From Actinomycetota bacterium (GTDB lineage Bacteria; Actinomycetota; Nitriliruptoria; Nitriliruptorales; Nitriliruptoraceae), in the NCBI GenBank assembly GCA_019347575.1, contig JAHWKY010000004.1, positions 1 to 64,000 on the forward strand: a DNA stretch of 64,000 nt. The letters run 5' to 3'. This document shows, in pieces, positions 9,119 to 17,114 of the stretch; position 1 is the stretch's first letter; each line of letters starts with the position of its first letter. The position numbers and the translations under genes are program-made. The notes beneath the pieces are model-generated. The model did not search any database, was not told the origin of the DNA, and worked only from the letters and a program-made list of their open reading frames with translations.

Positions 9119-9819
9119 TCCGCACGATCGGCGCCCTCCTCGCCGCGGTGCTCGCGGCGTGCTCTCCAACGGCGCTGCCTGCCGGCTCGCCGACGACCTC
9201 GGCGGTCCCGGCGCCGGACCCTGGCTCGCCGGTGCCGATGTCCCCGACGTCGTCTCCGGAACCGCGCGGGACCGAGGTCCGCTACCGCGTCGAGGTGCTC
9301 GCGTCGGAGCTCGACCCGGCCGCGGTGACCGCTACGATCGATGCCATCCTGACCGATCCCCGCGGGTGGAGGCGTGCCGGCTTCCTCTTCGTCCTCGCCG
9401 ATGGTGGGGAGCACGTCATCACGGTCGCGGAGGGCCCCGAGGTCGACGCGCGCTGCGCCCCCTACGACACGGGCGGTCGCTACTCGTGCCAGCTCGGCCC
9501 CACCGTCAACCTGAACGCGGACCGCTGGCGGACCGCGACGCCGCAGTGGCCCGGTTCGCTGGAGGACTACCGCGTCATGCTCGTCAACCACGAGGTGGGA
9601 CACCTGATCGGACTGCACCACCCCAGGCCACAGTGTCCAGGTGCGGGTCTCCCCGCTCCCATCATGGCGCAGCAGTCCACCGAGCTGGGCGAGTGCCTGG
9701 CGAACCCCTGGCCGCTGCAGTGGGAGATCGACCTCGCAGCGAGCGGCACGGAGCCGTTCGCACCCGGCTACGAGTCCGACCCGCCGGGGCGGCCCTCACC
9801 TCCGCCGGTCACGCGGTGA
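9115..9819 (+). CDS. DUF3152 zinc-protease-like lipoprotein
   Basis: About 234 aa. A signal helix ends in lipobox LAAC (Cys16), followed by a Pro/Ser/Thr-rich linker and a DUF3152 domain with NHEVGHLIGLHH, a metzincin-like zinc motif, and IMAQQS downstream. It is probably a membrane-anchored, extracytoplasmic peptidase of unknown target. No ATG, GTG or TTG lies close upstream of the signal helix. CTG 9115 overlaps the preceding stop as CTGA, copying the GTGA/ATGA couplings seen elsewhere here, so a CTG start is proposed. Confidence 0.75.
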   Translation: MIRTIGALLAAVLAACSPTALPAGSPTTSAVPAPDPGSPVPMSPTSSPEPRGTEVRYRVEVLASELDPAAVTATIDAILTDPRGWRRAGFLFVLADGGEHVITVAEGPEVDARCAPYDTGGRYSCQLGPTVNLNADRWRTATPQWPGSLEDYRVMLVNHEVGHLIGLHHPRPQCPGAGLPAPIMAQQSTELGECLANPWPLQWEIDLAASGTEPFAPGYESDPPGRPSPPPVTR

Positions 9820-9827
9820 GCGATCGA

Positions 9828-10187
9828 TCACGCGACGTAGCTGTACACGAGGTAGCCGAGGGTGGCGAGGGTCGGCAGTATCGCGAGCAGGGCCCACCGG
9901 GTCCAGGGCGTGAGGACGAGCACGATCCGCGCGACGACGATCCCACCGACGTGCAGACCTGCGCCCACGAGGAGCATCCCGAGCGACCCGAGGAGGTTCG
10001 CGTCGCTGAGGCACCACGTCCCGTCGCCGCAGAACTCGGGGTCGACGCCGACGTAGATGCCGAAGAGCAGCGCTATGGCACCGAACCAGGCGGTGATGGC
10101 CACCGCCACGGCGGCACCGACCCAGCGCAGCGGCTCGAGCCGCACCTGATCGACGAGTCGCTGCCAGGCCGTCACGGGCGCTGACAC
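9828..10187 (-). CDS. Small membrane protein, unknown function
   Basis: 119 aa with about three hydrophobic segments (residues about 22-46, 66-90 and 97-117) and a CGDGTWC motif in the first extramembrane loop. It overlaps the end of mutM by 16 bp if GTG 10187 is the start. The internal GTG 10175 would give a GTGA overlap. No ribosome site discriminates the two. No family recognised. Confidence 0.6.
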   Translation of the reverse strand: MSAPVTAWQRLVDQVRLEPLRWVGAAVAVAITAWFGAIALLFGIYVGVDPEFCGDGTWCLSDANLLGSLGMLLVGAGLHVGGIVVARIVLVLTPWTRWALLAILPTLATLGYLVYSYVA

Positions 10188-10990
10188 CGGGCGCAGTAGG
10201 TCGTGCCCCGCTGCGCGACGACGATCTTGCGCATCGGGGTACCGCAGCGACGGCAGGGCAGGCCCTCCTGGCCGTAGGCGTCGAGGAAGTCGGCGTTGCG
10301 ACCGCTCTCGCCGTTCACCATCCGGTAGTCGCGGAAGGTCGTGCCCTCACGCTCCACCGCCTCGCTCAGCACGGCACGGATGGCGCCGTGGAGCGCCTGG
10401 GCTCGTGAGCGTCCGACCCGACGCGACAGCGGGTGGATGCGGGCCCGCCAGAGCGCCTCGTCGGCGTAGATGTTGCCCACCCCCGCGACCAGACGCTGCC
10501 CGAGCAGCGCAGCCTTGACCGGTGCTGTCGTCGCGCTGAGCCGGGCCGCGAACGTGTCCGGGTCGAAGTCGTCGGTGAGCGGCTCGGGTCCCAGCGCGGC
10601 CAGCGTCGGGATCGAGGCGTGGTCGCCAGCGGGGACCACCGAGACCCTGCCGAAGCGGCGTGGATCACGGAACACCAACGTGCGACCGTCATCGAGATCG
10701 AAGGTCGCGCGGGCGTAGGCATCACGGCGGTCGAACGCGAACGAACCCGTCATCCCGAGGTGCAGCACCAGTTCCTGGTCGGGCTCGCCACCGGCGCCAG
10801 CCTCGACCAGGGGCAGCAGCAGGAACTTGCCACGTCGCTCGACCGCGATCACGCGGCCCCCGACCGCGTCGTCGACGTCGTTGAAGCGCTGCTGGGGGTG
10901 ATGGTCCCACCACACATCGACGATCGTCCGGCCCGTCAGCTCGGGAGCGAGCTGACGGCGGACGGATTCGACCTCGGGCAGCTCGGGCAC
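10172..10990 (-). CDS. mutM: Formamidopyrimidine-DNA glycosylase
   Basis: Base-excision repair enzyme that removes 8-oxoguanine and formamidopyrimidines and nicks the abasic site. The 272-aa length is standard. The N-terminal MPELPEVE supplies the Pro2 nucleophile and Glu3; Lys55 lies in RRGKFLLL; the helix-two-turn-helix VAGVGNIYADE is present. The C-terminal zinc finger uses Cys246, Cys249, Cys266 and Cys269, with the catalytic Arg261 in QRGTTYC. All key residues are intact. It is divergent from the DUF309 cluster. Confidence 0.96.
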   Translation of the reverse strand: MPELPEVESVRRQLAPELTGRTIVDVWWDHHPQQRFNDVDDAVGGRVIAVERRGKFLLLPLVEAGAGGEPDQELVLHLGMTGSFAFDRRDAYARATFDLDDGRTLVFRDPRRFGRVSVVPAGDHASIPTLAALGPEPLTDDFDPDTFAARLSATTAPVKAALLGQRLVAGVGNIYADEALWRARIHPLSRRVGRSRAQALHGAIRAVLSEAVEREGTTFRDYRMVNGESGRNADFLDAYGQEGLPCRRCGTPMRKIVVAQRGTTYCARCQRP

Positions 10991-11033
10991 GGGCCGAGCC
11001 TAACGAGTGACGTCACCTACGCTCCCGGTGACG

Positions 11034-11050
11034 CTACGACTCAGAACACT
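11034..11050. repeat. 17-bp sequence shared with the end of the 42.9-kb inverted repeat
   Basis: CTACGACTCAGAACACT here is identical to 43079-43095, the right end of the inverted-repeat element at 42937-43094. It lies in the short mutM/DUF309 divergent region. The matching partner arm is not present nearby, so it could be an element remnant or a shared binding site. A single 17-bp match could also be chance. Confidence 0.35.
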
Positions 11051-11061
11051 CGGAGCAGACC

Positions 11062-11634
11062 GTGTCCGATGACCGACCACGTGACGTGCGCCGGTTCGAC
11101 CGCGACCGCGATGCGGCGGGGCGGCCCGAGAACGCGCGACCGCGCGACCTGCTCGGGCAGCCACTGCCGTACGGGACGGAGCGGACCGATCTGGCGAGGG
11201 ACTGGGAGTACGACACCGTCGAGGAGGCGCTCGCGACCGGTGTGGAGCTGTGGAACCACGAGCGCTACTTCGAGGCGCACGAGTGCCTCGAGGATGTGTG
11301 GCACCGCGCCCTGGACCCCGACCGGCTGTTCTGGCAGGGCGTGATCCAGGTGGCGGTTGCGTGCTGCCACCACCAGCGCGGCAACGCCGACGGCGCGAGC
11401 GCGCTGTTCGACCGCGCCGCCGACAAGCTCGAGGCGTACCCGGATGTGCACCACGGCGTGGACGTGGAGCAGCTGCGGGTCTTCGCGCGCGGCGCCGCGG
11501 AGGCGGTTCGCCAGGCCGGCTTCACGGTCGAGATCGGCTACCCGGAGTTCCCAGCGATGGACGACGGCCCGTGGTTCGAGCGGGGCGCCGCCGCCACGCC
11601 TCTGGGAAGGTCGGATGAACGGCGCACGACGTGA
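11062..11634 (+). CDS. DUF309 domain protein
   Basis: 190 aa. An N-terminal Arg/Asp-rich stretch is followed by the all-helical DUF309 core with its signature WNHERYFEAHECLEDVWH and FWQGVIQVAVACCHHQRGN. Function in this family is not established. The start is GTG 11062 behind a CGGAGC site. It is translationally coupled by GTGA to the small zinc-ribbon gene and begins a four-gene plus-strand cluster. Confidence 0.8.
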   Translation: MSDDRPRDVRRFDRDRDAAGRPENARPRDLLGQPLPYGTERTDLARDWEYDTVEEALATGVELWNHERYFEAHECLEDVWHRALDPDRLFWQGVIQVAVACCHHQRGNADGASALFDRAADKLEAYPDVHHGVDVEQLRVFARGAAEAVRQAGFTVEIGYPEFPAMDDGPWFERGAAATPLGRSDERRTT

Positions 11635-11906
11635 GCGACCTGGCCGCCGGACTCGAGCCGGGTCAGCGCTACCGCTGCGACGGTTGCGGCAACGTGACCC
11701 GGTTCGACGTGGTCGAACGGGCTCGCACCCGCCGCTACCACCACGTGGACCTCGCTGGCCACGCTCACACCGAGGAGGAGGAGGAGGTGCTCGAGCGCAC
11801 GACCGAGTCGGTGACGTGCCGCTGGTGCGGCCGTGACGACGCCATCTCGGTCGAACCCGTGCCGGGGGGAACGGACGGATCGGACATGGACGCGTCGGCC
11901 TCGTAG
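11631..11906 (+). CDS. Small zinc-ribbon protein
   Basis: 91 aa with CDGCGN near residue 16 and CRWCGRDD near residue 62, a two-knuckle zinc ribbon separated by a His- and Glu-rich stretch (YHHVDLAGHAHTEEEEE). Start GTG 11631 overlaps the DUF309 stop by 4 bp. No specific family recognised; metal binding is inferred from the cysteines. Confidence 0.65.
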   Translation: MSDLAAGLEPGQRYRCDGCGNVTRFDVVERARTRRYHHVDLAGHAHTEEEEEVLERTTESVTCRWCGRDDAISVEPVPGGTDGSDMDASAS

Positions 11907-11946
11907 ATGCCCGCCGCGGGCCCCCCCGAGGCGGTACCGTGTGTGC

Positions 11947-12399
11947 ATGGAGCCGAGCAGCAGGATCAGGTCCCGTCTCAGCGGGGGGACGGTTGCTTGG
12001 ATCCTCGCCGTCGCTGGCGCCATCGTGGTCGGCACGATCGTGGTCGCGAGCCGTTCCCGTCGCAGGGCGGCCGATGCTCCGATCGTGGAGGCCGACGTGC
12101 CATCCGCATCGCCCTCGGGTGTCGTCGCCAGCGATCGAGAGGAACGACGCCGTGGTACGCCCCACGACCGCGGACGCATGCCAGCGTACGCGCTCGACGT
12201 CGAGCGGATCCGGACGCGGGAAGGCATGGAGCCGGTCGTGCAGTACCTGACGTTCATCCAGTCGCAGCGTGGAGACGACTCCACCCTCCTGTTCGTCAGG
12301 TACGAAGACATCGATGCCATGGCTGCCATCGAGGGCACCGAGACGGGCGACTTCCTCGAGCGCCTCGATCAGCTCGGTGTCGTGGTGTCCAACAACTGA
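11947..12399 (+). CDS. Single-pass membrane protein, unknown function
   Basis: About 150 aa. A basic N-terminus is followed by one membrane helix (about residues 12-32) and a charged domain after it. The start could be ATG 11947 or GTG 11941; ATG is preferred. The C-terminal half has the phrase VVQYLTFIQSQRGDDSTLLF. No family recognised. It is followed within 4 bp by the NYN-domain gene. Confidence 0.6.
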   Translation: MEPSSRIRSRLSGGTVAWILAVAGAIVVGTIVVASRSRRRAADAPIVEADVPSASPSGVVASDREERRRGTPHDRGRMPAYALDVERIRTREGMEPVVQYLTFIQSQRGDDSTLLFVRYEDIDAMAAIEGTETGDFLERLDQLGVVVSNN

Positions 12400-12403
12400 T
12401 CGG

Positions 12404-13561
12404 ATGACCACGGCGGTGCCCGTACCGACCGTGGATCTGCTCCTGAGCCTGTCCTCCGATCACTGGGCGACGTTGCAGCGCCACGTCCGTGCGGTCATGC
12501 ACGAGCTGGAGCCGCCGGAGCTCACGCCGCGCCTGGTCCAGCTGCGCGCGCTGCCGGCCGGTCGGCTCGTTGGTGGGCGCGCACGACGTGATCTGTCGGA
12601 GGCACTCGCCCAGGGCGGGGCGCTGTGGACCGCAGCCGTGGGCGCCCTCCGCCACGACCCCGCCGCGGGTGAACTCGTCGAGGTGCTGCGGGGAAGCGAG
12701 CAGCCGGAACCGGCGCCCGCGCCCCCACCCCAGGGCGATGTCGCGCCCGATGCAGCGTCCGACGCCCTCCGGCGGCGCGTTCGGGAGGTGCTCGAGGAAC
12801 GCGACGACGCGCGGCGGCGGTTCGAGGGAGCCGAAGCGCGTGCTCGTGCGGCGGGGGAACGCGTCGCGGCGGGCACCGCCGAACTCGACGCTGCCAACGC
12901 GCGTATCGCTGAGCTCGAGGACGAGCTCCGCAGCGCCGACGAGCGGCACCGCCAGGCCGTCGACCGGGAACGCCGCCGCGCGCAGTCCGAGATCGACGCG
13001 CTGACCGACGAACTCCGCCGACACCGGCGCCTCGCGGAGGAGCGGCGTGCCCGCTCACGACGACGTGCGGAGCAGGATGCCGCGGAGCCGACGTCCCCGC
13101 CTCCGACGCCGCCGCGACGGACGCCGCCGAGGACTCCACCCGACCCAGCCACGCTCCGTGCGGGCACGACCGAGCACGCTCAGGCGCACCTCCGTCGCGA
13201 TCGACGGGTCATCGTCGACGGCTACAACGTCACCCGACAGCACCGCGGCGACGTGCCGTTGGCAGATCAGCGCGCCTGGCTGGTCAAGCTGCTCGAGCAG
13301 GCCGTCTCGCGCTACGGCATCAGGGCGACGGTCGTCTTCGATGCCGAGGAGGCGCTGCCACCGGGTTCGACGGCGCCCTCGCGGATCGTGACCGTGGTGT
13401 TCGCGAGCCGGACGGCCACGGCGGACGACGAGATCGTGTTCGAGGTCGAAGCCGCCGAGGACGTGCTCGTCATCACCGACGACCGCGAGCTACGCGAGCG
13501 CGTCGGTGCCGCAGGTGGGGACAGCGTGGGCACGCTGCCGTTCCTCTCGGCGGTGCAGTAG
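12404..13561 (+). CDS. NYN (YacP-like PIN-fold) nuclease-domain protein with coiled coil
   Basis: 385 aa. The N-terminal helical region (1-100) and a long Arg/Glu/Ala coiled coil (about 120-220) are followed by a Pro-rich linker and a C-terminal NYN domain. That domain opens with VIVDGYNVTR and continues with ATVVFDAEE and ITDDREL, which hold the acidic residues of this RNase-like fold. Relatives are putative RNA-binding or RNA-processing factors. Start ATG 12404. Confidence 0.8.
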   Translation: MTTAVPVPTVDLLLSLSSDHWATLQRHVRAVMHELEPPELTPRLVQLRALPAGRLVGGRARRDLSEALAQGGALWTAAVGALRHDPAAGELVEVLRGSEQPEPAPAPPPQGDVAPDAASDALRRRVREVLEERDDARRRFEGAEARARAAGERVAAGTAELDAANARIAELEDELRSADERHRQAVDRERRRAQSEIDALTDELRRHRRLAEERRARSRRRAEQDAAEPTSPPPTPPRRTPPRTPPDPATLRAGTTEHAQAHLRRDRRVIVDGYNVTRQHRGDVPLADQRAWLVKLLEQAVSRYGIRATVVFDAEEALPPGSTAPSRIVTVVFASRTATADDEIVFEVEAAEDVLVITDDRELRERVGAAGGDSVGTLPFLSAVQ

Positions 13562-13632
13562 CCTGCCGCCCGCGAACGGCTACGGCGGGGGGCGGCCCGA
13601 GTCCTCGCGTCACCGTTCGTGGCCTCGCAGGC

Positions 13633-13652
13633 CGTCGGAGGGGCCTCCGACG
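13633..13652. other. Hairpin between NYN gene and sepH
   Basis: CGTCGGAGG and CCTCCGACG form a 9-bp inverted repeat with almost no loop, in the 134-bp gap between the two plus-strand genes. It has no following T-tract, so it is only a possible terminator or RNA processing site. Confidence 0.35.
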
Positions 13653-13695
13653 CCGCCCGCGTCCGACGGCGCCCCGACACTCCGCGGAGGAACCG

Positions 13696-14994
13696 GTGAT
13701 CGACGTCCACCTGATCGGCTACACCGCCGACCTGCGGTACGTCGTACTGGACCTCGACGCCGAAGCCGGTGGCCGCTACCGGCTCCTCATCGACGGCGAC
13801 CTGTTCGCCACGCTCGACGAGGTGCATGAGCTCCGGATCGAGTCGGGACTCGCCGAACCCGGTACCCGCTCGCCCGGGTCGGTCGACGAGGGCCTCGACG
13901 AGGATGGTGACGTCGAGCCGGACGACGAGGCCGCTGTCAGCACCGACCTCGAAGACGACGAGCCGTTCTCGGCCGACGCGGCGCCGTCCCCGATCCCGTT
14001 GCTGCGAGATGCGGCCGAGGGTCTCGAGCGTGATGTGGCCGAGGCGACCGCGGCGGCTGATGCTCCGTTGAGCTTCATCGACGAGCACCTCGATCGCGAT
14101 CCCTTCGAGGACCGTATCGACGACCGGTCACCGTTCGCTCCGCCGCGTGAGGGCAGTGCGGGCGGGGGCGTGCGCATCGTGCCTCGACCCGCGGACCCGC
14201 CGCCCCCGGCGCCGCTGTTCGACAGGCTCGACCTCGACGAAGATGATGACGACGAGCTCGGCCCGGCCGCAGCGGCCGACGAGGTCGCCGATGTCGAGTC
14301 CGCTCCCGAACCGGAACCCGAACCGGAACCCGAGCTGCAACCCGAGTCGGAACCCGAGCCCGCGCCCGAGCCGGAACCGGACATGGCCGAGCCGGAGTCC
14401 CGACCCCCACCATCGCCTCCCGAGCCCGAGTCCCGACCGCGTTCGCCGAGTCCTCGGCAGGAGCGTGCGCCCGAGCCGGCTCCCGAACCGCAACTCAGCC
14501 CGGCGGAGATCCAGGCGCTGCTGCGGTCGGGGAAGTCGCCGCGGATGGTCGCCGAGCAGGCTGGGACCGACGAGGCGTGGATCGAGCGCTGGCTGCCACC
14601 CATCCTCGAGGAGCGCGCCCGCATCCTGCGCGACGCACAGTCGATCAAGCTGGAACGACCGCGGCTGGGTCGATCCCGCGATGCACTCGGGGATGCGGTC
14701 CGCAAGAGCCTCAAGCGGCGCAACGTCGATCCGGAGGACGCTTCGTGGGAGACGACCCGGCGCGCCGACGGCCGCTGGCGGGTGAGCGTCCGGTTCCGGC
14801 ACCGTGGCCGGAGCCGCACGGCGTCGTGGGTCTTCGATCCTCGCGAACGCGAGCTCGACGCTTCGAGCGAGCTGGCCCGCGACCTGGGCTTCACCCGACG
14901 ACGCAACGGCACCTCCCCGAACAAGTCGGGGTCACGGGGTCAGGGCTCGGGCCGCCCGAAGGGCGGCGCGAAGGGCGGCGCGAAGCGTCGCTGA
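13696..14994 (+). CDS. sepH: SepH-type septation regulator with Pro-Glu insertion
   Basis: 432 aa. The N-terminal DUF3071 beta-domain (residues 1-50) and the helix-turn-helix region (about 268-330: LSPAEIQALLRSGKSPRMVA, WIERWLPPILEERA) with its C-terminal partner (LGDAVRKSLKRRNVD, WRVSVRFRHRGRSRTASWVF) match SepH, which binds FtsZ and promotes filament assembly in Streptomyces. About 215 residues of acidic and Pro-Glu-repeat sequence separate the two halves; they are nearly contiguous in known SepH. The C-terminus is Gly/Lys/Arg-rich. Start GTG 13696 follows GGAGGA. Confidence 0.85.
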   Translation: MIDVHLIGYTADLRYVVLDLDAEAGGRYRLLIDGDLFATLDEVHELRIESGLAEPGTRSPGSVDEGLDEDGDVEPDDEAAVSTDLEDDEPFSADAAPSPIPLLRDAAEGLERDVAEATAAADAPLSFIDEHLDRDPFEDRIDDRSPFAPPREGSAGGGVRIVPRPADPPPPAPLFDRLDLDEDDDDELGPAAAADEVADVESAPEPEPEPEPELQPESEPEPAPEPEPDMAEPESRPPPSPPEPESRPRSPSPRQERAPEPAPEPQLSPAEIQALLRSGKSPRMVAEQAGTDEAWIERWLPPILEERARILRDAQSIKLERPRLGRSRDALGDAVRKSLKRRNVDPEDASWETTRRADGRWRVSVRFRHRGRSRTASWVFDPRERELDASSELARDLGFTRRRNGTSPNKSGSRGQGSGRPKGGAKGGAKRR

Positions 14995-15027
14995 GCTGAC
15001 GCGACGAGCACGTACCCTCCCCGTCCC

Positions 15028-15786
15028 ATGCGTCGTCCCGTCGCTGTGTTCTGTGCCCTCCTCGCCCTGGCGGCTCCCGCCTGCGGCGGTAACAGCGTGG
15101 GGTCGCAACCCACCGCGCCGGTCGACGACACCTCGATCCGCGTCGCCGCGCTCCATGACGAGATGGCCGAGGTCGCGGAGCACCAACAGGTCGCCGACCT
15201 CGCCCTCGCCGATGCGCTCTCGGCCGTGCGCCGGCTGGAGGAGGTCGTCGCGCAGCTGCGTGATCCCGAGCGGGTGGACGACGCCCAGGACACGTCGGAG
15301 GGTGTGGACGCGGCGTTCACCGGCGTCGATCCCGCCCGTCTGCGGCAGCCGTTCATCGACCTCGCGCTCGCGGTCGACGACGCTCGTGCCACGCTGCGTT
15401 CCACCCGCGAGGTCCTCGACGAGGACTGGCAGCGGGGCTACCTCGACGCCGAGGACCAGGTCCTGACGGCCGTGCGGGCCTACGCCGAGACGGCCGACAA
15501 ACTGGTCCAGGTGGTCGTGCGCCACTGGCCCACGTTCGAGTCCGCCCACGCGGTCGCCGCGCGGTTCGTCGAGCAGAGGTGGTTCTACCGCAGCGCACAG
15601 GAGGCTGCCGACGCGTTCGAGGTGCAGATCGGCGATCTGCTCCCACGACTCAACTCCGCGCAGCGAGAGATCGCCAAGTTCGTGGCGCAGCGTCAGGACG
15701 CCGCGAGGGCCGTCAACGAGGCATCCGAGACCGCGTCCCGGCACTGGCGCAGGCGTCCCGGTGGCGATCCCACACCGACGCCGTGA
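15028..15786 (+). CDS. Helical lipoprotein, unknown function
   Basis: 252 aa. The signal peptide ends in lipobox LAAPAC (Cys19). The mature part is almost entirely helical, rich in Ala, Glu and Gln, with heptad-like spacing, so an elongated periplasmic coiled bundle is likely. It is coupled by a GTGA overlap to the M48 protease gene, suggesting a partner or chaperone role at the membrane. This is inference from context; no family recognised. Confidence 0.7.
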   Translation: MRRPVAVFCALLALAAPACGGNSVGSQPTAPVDDTSIRVAALHDEMAEVAEHQQVADLALADALSAVRRLEEVVAQLRDPERVDDAQDTSEGVDAAFTGVDPARLRQPFIDLALAVDDARATLRSTREVLDEDWQRGYLDAEDQVLTAVRAYAETADKLVQVVVRHWPTFESAHAVAARFVEQRWFYRSAQEAADAFEVQIGDLLPRLNSAQREIAKFVAQRQDAARAVNEASETASRHWRRRPGGDPTPTP

Positions 15787-17114
15787 GACGTCCGTCGGGA
15801 CGCACCCTCGTGGTGGCCGTCGCGGTCGCACTGGCCGTCACCGGTGTGGTCGCGAACCTCTGGCGGCCGGTCGCCCCGCCGCCCTCCGGCGGTCCGCCGG
15901 CGGTCGCGACGTTCCCGGTGGAGGTGTTGGCGGTGATCGAGCGCTACGCGATGCCCCGGTACCTGGCAGCACTCATGAGCCTGGTCCTGGCGACCGCCGT
16001 TCCCATCCTGGTGGTCGCGACCCGTCCGGGACGCCGACTCGTCGCGTGGCTCGCCGGACCGGAGGGGCGGCCGCGACCCCTCGCCGCCTTCGCCGTGGTC
16101 GGAGGCATCGTGCTCGCGGCTGCGATCGTCACGCTCCCCATCGACCTCTGGCGCGGTTACCTGCACGAGCAGGCGTGGGGGTTGCGCACCGCCGGCGCGG
16201 TGGGTTGGTGGCGTGACCACCTGCTCGACGTCGGCATCGTGACCGTGGTGGCCGGACTCGTCGGAGCCGGCCTGTTGACGGCGGTCCGACGCTGGCCGGC
16301 TTCGTGGCATTGGGGGCTGGTGCCCATCGTGACGCTGCTCGCCGCCGCGTTCGCCCTGGTCCTCCCCCTGATCGTCCAGCCGCTGTTCCTGTCGACGCAA
16401 CCGCTCGCACCCGGCCCGGTACACGACGCAGTGGCGGAGGTGCTGACACGGGCGGGGGAGGACGAGCTCGAGGTCGAGGTGGCCGATGCCAGCCGTCGCA
16501 CGACCCGGTCGAACGCATTCGTCACCGGCCTGGGACCAACTCGGCGGGTCGTGCTCTTCGACAACCTCGTGGCCGCCCCGGCGGATCGCGTGGCCGCGAC
16601 CGTCGCCCACGAGCTCGCGCACCGCGAGCACCGTGACATCGCCCGTGGGATCCTACTGACCGCGTCCGGCGTGCTACCCGTCGCGCTGGTGCTGCGATGT
16701 CTGTGGGGATCGCGATGGGCGGCCGCACGGATGCGAGCCCGATCACCATCGGACCCACGTCTGCTGGCGGTCGCGCTCGCTTTGGTCGCGGTCGCCCAGG
16801 TGGTCGGCCAACCGGTCGCCAACTGGGTCTCCCGTCGGGCGGAGGCGAGCGCTGATCACCGCGCGGCGGAGCTGACCGACCGGCCCGAGGCGCTCATCGA
16901 ACTCCAGCGTTCGTTCGTGCTGCGCGACCTCGCGAACCCCTCACCACCCGGCTGGGTGACGCTGCTGTGGGGCACCCATCCCTCGGTCTCTCGACGGATC
17001 CACGCTGCGGCGACGCAGGCCGACGAGCTGGACTGCGAAGGTGTCGGCCCGCCGCCGGGCGAGTGGCATCCCCGCCTACCCGTACGCTTCGGTCGATGCG
17101 CGTCCTCTGGGTGA
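15783..17114 (+). CDS. M48-family (Ste24-like) membrane metalloprotease
   Basis: 443 aa, multi-pass membrane protein. The zinc site is H276-E277-x-x-H280 (VAHELAHREH), with the third ligand Glu354 in RRAEASADHRA, matching the CAAX prenyl protease 1/Ste24 arrangement. RTTRSNAFVTGLGPTRRVVL, before the zinc helix, is also typical. In bacteria these proteases act in membrane protein quality control. Start GTG 15783 overlaps the lipoprotein stop. The final 19 bp overlap the next gene. Confidence 0.9.
   Translation: MRRPSGRTLVVAVAVALAVTGVVANLWRPVAPPPSGGPPAVATFPVEVLAVIERYAMPRYLAALMSLVLATAVPILVVATRPGRRLVAWLAGPEGRPRPLAAFAVVGGIVLAAAIVTLPIDLWRGYLHEQAWGLRTAGAVGWWRDHLLDVGIVTVVAGLVGAGLLTAVRRWPASWHWGLVPIVTLLAAAFALVLPLIVQPLFLSTQPLAPGPVHDAVAEVLTRAGEDELEVEVADASRRTTRSNAFVTGLGPTRRVVLFDNLVAAPADRVAATVAHELAHREHRDIARGILLTASGVLPVALVLRCLWGSRWAAARMRARSPSDPRLLAVALALVAVAQVVGQPVANWVSRRAEASADHRAAELTDRPEALIELQRSFVLRDLANPSPPGWVTLLWGTHPSVSRRIHAAATQADELDCEGVGPPPGEWHPRLPVRFGRCASSG

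Noticed and set aside
11007-11016. GTGACGTCAC palindrome in the mutM/DUF309 gap
   Set aside because: Only 10 bp, and too short for a CRP-type site of the TGTGA-N6-TCACA form; not distinguishable from chance.
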